Source: DASTGO01 sp035719045
Lineage (GTDB): Bacteria > Actinomycetota > Actinomycetes > Actinomycetales > Kineosporiaceae
DNA length: 30,787 bases
Direction of reading: 5' to 3'
NCBI GenBank assembly: GCA_035719045.1
Contig: DASTGO010000155.1
Location: forward strand, 1 to 30,787
The notes under the pieces were generated by a model, which was given only the letters and a program-made list of their open reading frames with translations, did no database searches and had not been told where the DNA came from. Position numbers and translations under genes: made by a program. Position 1 is the first letter of the stretch, and every line of letters starts with the position of its first letter. Below, in pieces: positions 21,776-28,188 of the stretch.

Positions 21776-21810
21776 GTCGTGCGGGGTCAGAAGGTCGTGC
21801 GGGGTCAGAA
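21775..21810. repeat. 18-bp perfect tandem duplication over the glutaminase stop codon
   Basis: Two identical 18-base units, 21775-21792 and 21793-21810. The second contains the last Phe codon and the stop of the glutaminase gene; the first is its copy just downstream. It is a recent-looking local duplication that leaves the protein unchanged. Confidence 0.9.
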
Positions 21811-22812
21811 GATGGACAGCCCCGCGGACCGGGTGAAGGCGGCGGCCGCGGTGAGGGCGGCCGCCGGATTGCCGGCCCTGTCCAGCCCGGGGCTCCACAC
21901 GCACAGTGTGCCCCGGCCCGGGGCGACCGCGAGCACGCCGCCGCCCACCCCGGTCTTCACCGGCAGTCCCACCTCCACGGCCACCGCCGCCGACTGCTGG
22001 TAGGCCCCACAGGTGAGCAGCAGGGCGTTGAGCCGGCGGGTCTGGTCCGGCGAGAGCAGGCGGCGGCCGTCGCGCAGCAGTCCGCCGCGGGCCAGGAACC
22101 CGGCCGCCGACGCGGTCCGTCCGCAGTCGGCGGCCACGGCGCACTGCCGCACGTACTGTTCCAGGACCTCCGGCACCGGGTGGTCCAGCAGGCCTCGCTC
22201 GGCCAGCAGGTGGGCCAGGGCCCGGTTGCGGTGGCAGTTGGCCAGCTCACCGGCGGCCACCTGCTCGTCGACGGTCACCGGTCCGGCCGGGGGCACGGTC
22301 GGTGAGGCGATGTCGGCTCCCTGGTCGCAGATGAACCCGGCGACCGCGGCGGCCACGTCGTCGTGGTGGTGCATGAGCTGGTCGACGACGACCAGGGCAC
22401 CGGCATTGGTGAACGGGTTGGGGGCAAGGCTCTCCCGGGCGTCCAGCGGGACCGTCGAGCGGAAGTCCTCGGCCCAGGAGTCCGTGCGGAACCGGGCCGT
22501 GGCCGCCTCCGGGGCGATCGCGGTGAGCAGGGCCAGGGCGAACACCTTGGTGACGCTCTGCAGGGAGAAGGGCACCTGCCAGGCGCCGGAGCCGACCGGA
22601 TCACCCGCCCCGGCCGGGGCGTAGGCGAGGCCGACCAGTCGGGCGTCGATTGTGGACAGGGCGGGGATGTCCTGCGACGGGCTGGTGACGGGAGCGGCCC
22701 GGCCCGCCCGCGCGGCCAGCCGGAGAGCCCGCTGCAGCTCCCCGTGCTCTCCCGTGCGGGGGGCCGGGCTCGTCCGGGCGAGGGTCCCCGCAGCGGCCGT
22801 GATGACGGGCAT
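21805..22812 (-). CDS. glsA: Glutaminase (serine-type, GlsA family)
   Basis: Hydrolyses glutamine to glutamate and ammonia in the cytoplasm. The 335-residue protein has the beta-lactamase-like fold of bacterial glutaminases. The S-x-x-K pair is at S86/K89 in FSLQSVTKVFALALL, preceded by IPALSTIDARLVGLAYAPAG. Substrate-loop residues follow in LAPNPFTNAGALVVVDQL, then ELANCHRNRALAHLL, EQYVRQCAVAADC, and the C-terminal GLPVKTGVGGGVLAVAPGRG. The N-terminal 40 residues are less conserved. ATG 22812 has AGGAGGTGG upstream, so the longer open frame to 23544 is not used. It is divergent from an Lrp/AsnC-type regulator gene with 155 bases between them, which suggests amino-acid-responsive control. Confidence 0.9.
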   Translation of the reverse strand: MPVITAAAGTLARTSPAPRTGEHGELQRALRLAARAGRAAPVTSPSQDIPALSTIDARLVGLAYAPAGAGDPVGSGAWQVPFSLQSVTKVFALALLTAIAPEAATARFRTDSWAEDFRSTVPLDARESLAPNPFTNAGALVVVDQLMHHHDDVAAAVAGFICDQGADIASPTVPPAGPVTVDEQVAAGELANCHRNRALAHLLAERGLLDHPVPEVLEQYVRQCAVAADCGRTASAAGFLARGGLLRDGRRLLSPDQTRRLNALLLTCGAYQQSAAVAVEVGLPVKTGVGGGVLAVAPGRGTLCVWSPGLDRAGNPAAALTAAAAFTRSAGLSIF

Positions 22813-22897
22813 CGTCCACCTCCTGCTAGCGTCGCCGACCGGATCCGCCCGGCGGGGCAGCAGGATCCGGCCGGTGGGGCAGGTTGCGCCAGTACCC

Positions 22898-22912
22898 CCG
22901 AACGATGTTCGG
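22898..22912. promoter_or_regulatory. Palindrome between glutaminase and Lrp genes
   Basis: CCGAAC, GAT, GTTCGG: a perfect 6-bp inverted repeat with a 3-base centre. The 15-bp size fits an Lrp/AsnC dimer site. It lies 55 bases upstream of the regulator start and 85 bases upstream of the glutaminase start. Confidence 0.5.
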
Positions 22913-22967
22913 TGGACGGGCCGTCCCCGTTCCTGACCGGTGCCCGGCGCTTCGATGAGGAGGCATC

Positions 22968-23459
22968 GTGTCGCAGGATGTTCGGCGACGCCCGACGCTC
23001 GACGACGTCGACCGTCGCCTGCTGCAGGCCTTGGTGGACGACGGCCGGACCCCCAACAATGCGCTCGCCGAGCAGGCCGGCATCGCCCCCTCGACCTGCC
23101 TGGCAAGGGTGCGCGGGCTGCGGGAGCGGGGCGTGATCCGTGGGGTGCATGCCGATCTCGACCTGGCCGAGGTCGGCCGACCGGTGCAGGCACTGGTATC
23201 GGTGCGGCTGCGCGCGAATGTGCGCGGCCATGTCGACGCCTTCCGCGACGTCGCTGCGGCCCTGCCCGGGGTGGTCTCGATCTTCTACCTCGCCGGCACA
23301 CAGGACTACCTGCTGCACGTGGCGGTGGCTGACTCGGCCGCCCTGCGGGACCTGCTGCACGACCACCTGGCGGCCCATCCCGCCGTGCTGTCCACCGAGA
23401 CGCATCTGGTCCTGGACCATCAGCGCGGCAGTGCTCCGCTGGTGCCGCGTTCCACGTGA
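22968..23459 (+). CDS. Lrp/AsnC-family transcriptional regulator
   Basis: A 163-residue feast/famine regulator. The N-terminal helix-turn-helix reads LDDVDRRLLQALVDDGRTPN, then ALAEQAGIAPSTCLARVRGL and RERGVIRGVHADLDLAEVG. The C-terminal RAM ligand domain follows (VQALVSVRLRAN to LSTETHLVLD), with VVSIFYLAGTQDYLLHVAV. GTG 22968 follows GAGGAGG with a 6-base spacer. These proteins bind amino acids or related ligands and usually control divergent genes. The adjacent glutaminase is the obvious candidate target, with autoregulation through the palindrome at 22898-22912. The convergent flavoprotein gene may or may not be under its control. Confidence 0.92.
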   Translation: MSQDVRRRPTLDDVDRRLLQALVDDGRTPNNALAEQAGIAPSTCLARVRGLRERGVIRGVHADLDLAEVGRPVQALVSVRLRANVRGHVDAFRDVAAALPGVVSIFYLAGTQDYLLHVAVADSAALRDLLHDHLAAHPAVLSTETHLVLDHQRGSAPLVPRST

Positions 23460-23464
23460 ATCCA

Positions 23465-23520
23465 CAGGCAGGCCGGGTTGCGGTGGCCCGGGCACTCTTC
23501 GCTTCTAGCGCGCCTGCCTG
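23465..23520 (+). terminator. Nested inverted repeat after the Lrp gene
   Basis: CAGGCAGGC (23465-23473) and GCCTGCCTG (23512-23520) are a perfect 9-bp inverted repeat. The smaller CCGGG/CCCGG stem (23473-23477 with 23487-23491) is nested within, followed by a T/C-rich stretch. It starts 6 bases after the stop codon, so terminator function is likely. Confidence 0.5.
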
Positions 23521-23579
23521 CGGAAAGACATCGCGGTAACTCACGGCACTACTCGTGGTCGCCCGTGAAATGCACAGCC

Positions 23580-23588
23580 TGTGGACAA
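23580..23588 (-). other. Single perfect DnaA-box-like nonamer
   Basis: On the minus strand this reads TTGTCCACA, the consensus DnaA box of high-GC actinobacteria. It is isolated, with no cluster of further boxes, so it is not an origin. It may be chance or a titration/regulatory site. Confidence 0.35.
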
Positions 23589-23600
23589 CCGTGGGGGCGG

Positions 23601-26144
23601 TCAGCCGGTCACTCGCTCGTTCTTCGGGTCATACAGTGGACGGAGTGAAACCGTTGCGTCACAACGTGTTCCGGCGATCTCCAACTCCCAGTGACCGGAG
23701 TTCAGCCAGTCCTGGGTGATGGCCTGCTCTGCGGGCAACTGTCCCGGCGCGACGACGTCCGGCTCGAGCATGGCCAGTCCGACCGCGCCGCCGAGGGTGA
23801 ACCCGTAGGAGGCTGCACGCAGATAGCCCATCGGCAAACCGTTGCGGCGCAACACTTCCCCGTGGTGAAGCAAGGCCGCAGGATCACCGGCGAGGACCTG
23901 CACCAGACGGCGGCGCAGCGGTCCGGACTCCCTGCGCGCGCGGGTCGCATCTCGCCCGATGAACCCGCCGGGCTTGTCCCAGGCGACCGCGAACCCCAGG
24001 CCCGCCTCCAGCACCGAGTCGGTGTTGTCGATGTCGTGGCCGTAGTCCCGGTATGCCTTCTCCATCCGCAGGCTGGACAGGGCGCGCAGTCCGGCGTGCC
24101 GCAGCCCGAGGTCACGGCCGGCCGCCAGTACGCGGTCGTACACGTGCACAGCCTGTTCGGTCGGCACATACAGTTCGTAGCCGAGTTCGCCCACGTAGGT
24201 GATCCGTAGACAGAGCGCCCGGGCGAGGCCGAGGTCCAGTTCGCGGGCACCCCGGTAGGGCAGTGCGGCGTCGGATACGTCCGCAGTGGTCAGCCGGGTC
24301 AGCAGTTCCCGGGACAGCGGACCCTGCAGGTTGAGCTGCGCCCAGCCGGAGGTGACGTCGGCGGCGAAGGCGTGCGCGTCGGCGAACCCCTTGTGCAGCA
24401 ACGACTCCACCTGCCGGTGCGCGGTGTCGGAGGCGACCACCCAGAACCGGTCGTCATCCAGTTTGGTGACGGTCAGGTCAGCCTGGATCCCGCCGCGGTC
24501 GTTGAGCCACTGCGTGTACGTGACCCGTCCAGGTTCACCGTCGACCCGGTTCGCGGACAGCCGTTCCAGCCGTTGCCCGGCGTCCCGGCCGGTGACGAGG
24601 AACTTCGCCATGAACGACATGTCCATCACGACGACGCCCTCGCGGGCCGCCCGGTGCTCGCCGGCCCAGTTGGCGAACCAGCGCGGCCGTCCCCAGGTCA
24701 GTTCGGGTTCCTCCGGCACCCGGGTCAGCGGACCGGTGAACCCGGTGCCGCCGGGATCGGTCGTGCCGGTACCGGTGACCGCGTACCAGTCCGGGCTCTC
24801 CCAGCCGCTGACGTCCCGGAACGACGCGCCCGCGACGGCGAGCCGGTCGTGCAGCGGGGACCGTCGCGCATCACGGGCGGTCCGCCACTGCAGGCCCGGG
24901 TAGTGGCACCGGTACACCTTCCCGAGTGTCTCCGTGGTCCGCTGCCGCAGGTATTCGGGGTTGGCCTGGTAGGGGTGCAGGCGGGCGATGTCGATCCCGG
25001 TCACGTCCACGTCGGGAACGCCGTCGACGATCCAGCGCGCCACCGCCCGGCCGATCCCGCCACCGGTGAGGATGCCGATCGAGTTCAGCCCGGCCGCCAC
25101 GAAGTAGTTCCGCAGTTCCGGGGCCTCTCCGACGATCGGCGCGAGGTCCGGGGTGAAGCTCTCGGGCCCGCAGAAGAAGGTGCGGACCCCGGCGTCCAGG
25201 GTGACCGGCACCCGGCTCATGGCCGCCTCGACGTACGGTCCGAGCCGGTCCCAGTCGGGGGGGATCTGCCCGAACGAGAAGTCGCCGGGGATGCCCTCGA
25301 CCCGCCACGGCGCGCTGACCCCTTCGAACAGGCCCACCATCAGCCCGCCGGTCTCCTCACGGATGTACCCGAAGGAGCCGGGATCCTCCAGCACGGGCAG
25401 GTCCGCAGGCAGGTCGGGGATGGTGTCGGTGATCAGGTAGTAGTGCTCCGCGGCCTGCAGCGGGACGGACACCCCGGCCAGCGCACCGAGCTGCCGGGCC
25501 CACATGCCGGCGCAGTTGACCACGTACTCGCACTCGATCTCGCCCTCGTCGGTCAGCACCCCGCGGACCTCCCGGCCGACCGGGCCCCGCCGGGTCCGGA
25601 ACCCGGTGGCGGCCACGCCCTCGACGATCCGCACCCCCTGCTGGCGGGCTCCCTTCGCCAGGGCCATCGTCACGTCGACCGGATTGGCCCGCCCGTCCTC
25701 CGCCACGTAGAAGCCCGCCAGGACGTCGTCGGTGCGGGCGAGCGGGAACAGCCGGTGCACCTCGGCCGGGCCGATCTCGTGCACGTCCACCCCGAGATAG
25801 CGGTTGAACGCGGCGACCCGGCGGTATTCCTCGAGCCGGTCGGGATCGGTGGCCAGTTCGATGAACCCGACCGGGGCGAACCCCGTCGCCTGCCCCGTCT
25901 CGGACTCCAGCCGGGCGTACAGGTCCCGGGTGTACTGCCGCATCCGGGTCGAGGTCTCCGACAGGGACCCGAAGGTGACGATCAGGCCGGCCGCATGCCA
26001 GGTGGTCCCGGAGGTCAGCCGGTCCCGCTCCAGGAGGACGACGTCCCGCCAGCCGGCCTGCGCGAGGTGATAGGCGACCGAGGTGCCGATCACCCCGCCC
26101 CCGACGACGACGACCCGGGCCCGGGCCGGCAGGGACGTCACCAT
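23601..26144 (-). CDS. FAD-dependent dimethylglycine/sarcosine dehydrogenase-like protein (DAO-GcvT fusion)
   Basis: An 847-residue two-part enzyme. The N-terminal half (1-~400) is a D-amino-acid-oxidase-type FAD domain with VVVVGGGVIGTSVAYHLAQA. The covalent-flavin histidine is at about H50 in TSGTTWHAAGL. A linker domain follows (about 400-460). The C-terminal half is a folate-binding GcvT domain with YTQWLNDRGGIQADLTV, NLQGPLSRELL and RITYVGELGYELYVP, plus a GcvT C-terminal barrel. Such fusions demethylate dimethylglycine or sarcosine and pass the methyl unit to tetrahydrofolate. Which of the two is the substrate cannot be read here. There is no signal peptide. ATG 26144 has no good ribosome binding site, but TAGGCT 6 bases upstream suggests a leaderless mRNA. 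The last 400 bases have visibly weaker G/C bias at third positions than the rest. Confidence 0.9.
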   Translation of the reverse strand: MVTSLPARARVVVVGGGVIGTSVAYHLAQAGWRDVVLLERDRLTSGTTWHAAGLIVTFGSLSETSTRMRQYTRDLYARLESETGQATGFAPVGFIELATDPDRLEEYRRVAAFNRYLGVDVHEIGPAEVHRLFPLARTDDVLAGFYVAEDGRANPVDVTMALAKGARQQGVRIVEGVAATGFRTRRGPVGREVRGVLTDEGEIECEYVVNCAGMWARQLGALAGVSVPLQAAEHYYLITDTIPDLPADLPVLEDPGSFGYIREETGGLMVGLFEGVSAPWRVEGIPGDFSFGQIPPDWDRLGPYVEAAMSRVPVTLDAGVRTFFCGPESFTPDLAPIVGEAPELRNYFVAAGLNSIGILTGGGIGRAVARWIVDGVPDVDVTGIDIARLHPYQANPEYLRQRTTETLGKVYRCHYPGLQWRTARDARRSPLHDRLAVAGASFRDVSGWESPDWYAVTGTGTTDPGGTGFTGPLTRVPEEPELTWGRPRWFANWAGEHRAAREGVVVMDMSFMAKFLVTGRDAGQRLERLSANRVDGEPGRVTYTQWLNDRGGIQADLTVTKLDDDRFWVVASDTAHRQVESLLHKGFADAHAFAADVTSGWAQLNLQGPLSRELLTRLTTADVSDAALPYRGARELDLGLARALCLRITYVGELGYELYVPTEQAVHVYDRVLAAGRDLGLRHAGLRALSSLRMEKAYRDYGHDIDNTDSVLEAGLGFAVAWDKPGGFIGRDATRARRESGPLRRRLVQVLAGDPAALLHHGEVLRRNGLPMGYLRAASYGFTLGGAVGLAMLEPDVVAPGQLPAEQAITQDWLNSGHWELEIAGTRCDATVSLRPLYDPKNERVTG

Positions 26145-26150
26145 GCCGCG

Positions 26151-26156
26151 AGCCTA
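26151..26156 (-). promoter_or_regulatory. Candidate -10 box (TAGGCT) of a leaderless transcript
   Basis: On the minus strand TAGGCT ends 6 bases before ATG 26144, matching the TANNNT-N6-ATG layout seen at the left end of this window. No clear -35 element. Confidence 0.4.
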
Positions 26157-26184
26157 GGCGCTCACCCGGTGGCCAGGCCCGCAA

Positions 26185-26259
26185 CCGCTGCGGGGCGCGC
26201 CCGTCCGCCGGACCGGCCCCTGTCCGCCGCCGCTGCGGGGCTGCCCCCGTCCGCCGGAC
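26185..26259. repeat. Imperfect 29/30-bp direct repeat
   Basis: Segments 26185-26213 and 26230-26259 are nearly identical (both start CCGCTGCGGGGC and end CCGTCCGCCGGAC), differing at about two positions. They lie in the gap between the anti-sigma terminator and the flavoprotein start. Origin unknown; possibly a duplication. Confidence 0.6.
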
Positions 26260-26265
26260 ATGGAG

Positions 26266-26309
26266 CCGGCCGGGATGGTCCCCACGGGGGTTGGGGCCAT
26301 CCCGGCCGG
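26266..26309 (-). terminator. Terminator of the ECF sigma / membrane partner operon
   Basis: A 13-bp perfect stem (26266-26278 with 26297-26309) is followed by a one-base bulge and four more pairs. It lies 20 bases after the stop codon on the minus strand. Confidence 0.75.
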
Positions 26310-26328
26310 TGCCGGGGGGATGGTGCGG

Positions 26329-27204
26329 TCAGCTGTGCGCGGGGCCGCCGGACGGGGCGCCGCCGGACTTGCCGGGGTGCGACGGCGGGACCTTGCCGTT
26401 CGGCAGGAGACTCGGCGTTCCGCTCGGGACGACACTCGGGACGCCGCTGGGGGCCACGCTCGGGGCAGCGCCGGGGGTGTCGCCGGGCCGGACACAGCGC
26501 ATCACGGTGGTGTTGCCCTCGATCTGAACGGGCTCGGCGCCCGGCCAGTGGTGGCTCTCGCACCAGGCGGTCACCAGGGAGTCGCAGTAGGACGCCACCT
26601 TGGCGGCGCCGCCGGCCTTGGTCTGCAGCTCCAGGAAGGGCTTCGCCTTGGTGGCCGGGCTGTTGGCGCCGGTGTTCCGGGAGACCTCGTCCCAGGCCCG
26701 GCACAGCCCGATGCCGTGCAGGTCCTCGGGACGTCCGGAGGTGGAGGTGCTGGGGGAACCGCTGGGCCGGTGCGAGGGGTCGCCCTTGCCGGACGTGCCG
26801 TCCTTGTCGTCCTTGTCGTCCTTGCCGTCCGACTTCGTCGGGTGCGGCGCGGCGGACGGGGAGGCCGACGGGGTGCGCGGGCTCTGGCCGGGCAGGTGGT
26901 GGGTGGTCGCGGCGAGGGCGACCCCGCCGACGGCGAAGCTCGCGGAGGCGACGGCGACGACCTTGACGAGCAGGGCACGGCTGAGGGAAAGCGTGGTCAC
27001 AGAGCTGCTCCGTGGTTGAGGGTCGAGGGCAGGGGCCGCCCCACGGAACGCCGCCGCAGCGGCGGCCTCACCAGGCAGCTCGCCGTCGACCCGGAGGGGG
27101 CGGGCGTCGGCGAGCAGCCGGGAGAGGTCGCCGGGACCCCCGAGGCCGTCGAGCAGTTGCTCGCTCTGCCTGCGGGTCAGCCGGTGGCGTCGTGGAGTGC
27201 GCAT
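26329..27204 (-). CDS. Putative membrane anti-sigma factor partner of the ECF sigma factor
   Basis: A 291-residue protein with a cytoplasmic N-terminal segment of about 75 residues (MRTPRRHRLTRRQSEQLLDG, then a Leu/Asp-rich helix). One transmembrane helix follows at about 76-99 (LLVKVVAVASASFAVGGVAL), then an extracytoplasmic part. The outer region has a Ser/Pro/Lys/Asp linker (KSDGKDDKDDKDG), a small globular segment with three or four Cys (LCRAWDEVSRN, SYCDSLVTAWCESHHW, VMRCVRPGD) and a Ser/Pro-rich tail. No zinc-binding H-x3-C-x2-C anti-sigma motif is visible. Gene order, membrane topology and proximity to the ECF gene are the evidence for an anti-sigma role. ATG 27204 has GAGGGGGA upstream; a GTG 27258 overlapping the sigma stop is an alternative. 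Confidence 0.7.
   Translation of the reverse strand: MRTPRRHRLTRRQSEQLLDGLGGPGDLSRLLADARPLRVDGELPGEAAAAAAFRGAAPALDPQPRSSSVTTLSLSRALLVKVVAVASASFAVGGVALAATTHHLPGQSPRTPSASPSAAPHPTKSDGKDDKDDKDGTSGKGDPSHRPSGSPSTSTSGRPEDLHGIGLCRAWDEVSRNTGANSPATKAKPFLELQTKAGGAAKVASYCDSLVTAWCESHHWPGAEPVQIEGNTTVMRCVRPGDTPGAAPSVAPSGVPSVVPSGTPSLLPNGKVPPSHPGKSGGAPSGGPAHS
26801..26827 (-). repeat. 9-bp tandem repeat (3 copies) in the anti-sigma linker
   Basis: Three 9-base units, the third with one change, encode the alternating Lys/Asp linker (GKDDKDDKD) just outside the membrane helix. Confidence 0.75.
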
Positions 27205-27254
27205 GACATCCCCCTCAGCGTCGGGATCATTGAATCCGTTACTGCCCTGCCGCA

Positions 27255-27887
27255 TCACGCCTCGTTCCCGCCCGCCGGCGCGCCGCCCAGGGCCGGCCCC
27301 CCGGCCTGCTGACCGCGCCGCAGTTGCTCCGCCAGCCGCTTCAGCCCACGGTGGGCGGCCACCCGGACCGTCGCCGGGCGCTTGCCCAGCACCGCCGCCG
27401 TCCCGGCGACGTCCAGCCCGACCACCGCCCTGAGCATGACGGCCTCGGCCATCTCCCGGGGCAGGGCCGCCACCAGGGCCACGGCCTGGGCCGTGCGCAA
27501 CCGCTCCAGGGCATGTTCGGAGGTGTCGTCGCCGGCCGGCCGGTCGGCCAGGGCGACCAGGTCATCGAGCACGACCGGGCGACGGGCCCTGGCCCTCAGA
27601 TGGTCCAGGGCCCGGTGCCGGGCGATGGTGGCCACCCAGCCGCGGAACCCGTCCAGGTCCCCGCTGAACTTCCTCAGGTCCCGGGCCACCTGCAGCCACG
27701 CCTCGGCGGCGACGTCCTCGGCGTCACCACCGACCAGGGTCGCCACATAGCGCAGGATCCCCGGCTGCAGTCCGCGGTAGAGCAGCACGAAGCCGCCCTC
27801 GTCCCCGGCTCTGGCCCGGGTGAGGGCCTCCTCCAGCTCTGTCGATCGCTGTTCTGGCGGGGTCACGGCTCCACCGTCGTGCGCCAC
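27255..27887 (-). CDS. ECF-type RNA polymerase sigma factor
   Basis: A 210-residue sigma factor with regions 2 and 4 only. Sigma2 runs from FVLLYRGLQPGILRYVATLV through DAEDVAAEAWLQVARDLRKF to GWVATIARHRALDHLRAR, the core-binding and -10-recognition helices. The sigma4 helix-turn-helix is LPREMAEAVMLRAVVGLDVA then GKRPATVRVAAHRGLKRLAEQL. It directs transcription of an extracytoplasmic-stress or similar regulon. The start codon is GTG 27887 with AGGAGACGG upstream. The partner membrane gene follows 50 bases downstream (or overlaps, if the earlier start is used), the standard sigma/anti-sigma order. The upstream region contains a 12-bp palindrome. Confidence 0.92.
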   Translation of the reverse strand: MAHDGGAVTPPEQRSTELEEALTRARAGDEGGFVLLYRGLQPGILRYVATLVGGDAEDVAAEAWLQVARDLRKFSGDLDGFRGWVATIARHRALDHLRARARRPVVLDDLVALADRPAGDDTSEHALERLRTAQAVALVAALPREMAEAVMLRAVVGLDVAGTAAVLGKRPATVRVAAHRGLKRLAEQLRRGQQAGGPALGGAPAGGNEA

Positions 27888-28093
27888 GCTCCGTCTCCTG
27901 ACCGTCGGCCGGATCGTCCACCGGGCCGCACGCCGCGTGCCCTCCGATCGGAGAGCGCCGGGAGGGTGCTGCGCGTTACAGGACTCTCAACGACCGTTCA
28001 GGTCAGCCGATCGTCCTGGCCATCATCCCGGCCGCGGATGCGCCGCGGGCCCGAATCCGGGGCAGCCACGGCAGCGGACGGGCAGCAACGACA
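27888..28093. promoter_or_regulatory. Upstream region of the ECF sigma operon
   Basis: No gene is seen here. A relatively A/T-rich segment (about 27975-28010, GTTACAGGACTCTCAACG on the plus strand) is the likely promoter. I cannot assign -35 and -10 boxes with confidence. Confidence 0.35.
27942..27953. promoter_or_regulatory. 12-bp perfect palindrome before the ECF sigma gene
   Basis: CTCCGATCGGAG, 55 bases upstream of the sigma start. It is an operator candidate or a leader hairpin without loop. Confidence 0.4.
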
Positions 28094-28137
28094 GGACCGG
28101 CCGGGCACCCCCGCTGGTGGGGGCACCCGGCCGGTCC
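28094..28137 (-). terminator. Terminator of the fadE5 gene
   Basis: A perfect 12-bp stem (28094-28105 with 28126-28137), a small CA/CA internal loop, then a CCCCC/GGGGG inner stem. It lies 51 bases after the fadE5 stop on the minus strand. Confidence 0.8.
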
Positions 28138-28188
28138 GTGCGGCGATCAGGTCCGCCGCGCCCGACCCGTGCCGGCGGGTCGGGCGGA

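Noticed and set aside
23460..23600. Possible replication origin, because of a DnaA box in A/T-richer DNA.
   Set aside because: Only one box is present, and there is no dnaA, dnaN or parAB neighbourhood in the window.
24372..26966. Long plus-strand frame antisense to the flavoprotein gene.
   Set aside because: The minus strand carries complete FAD and GcvT domains; the plus product is compositional shadow.
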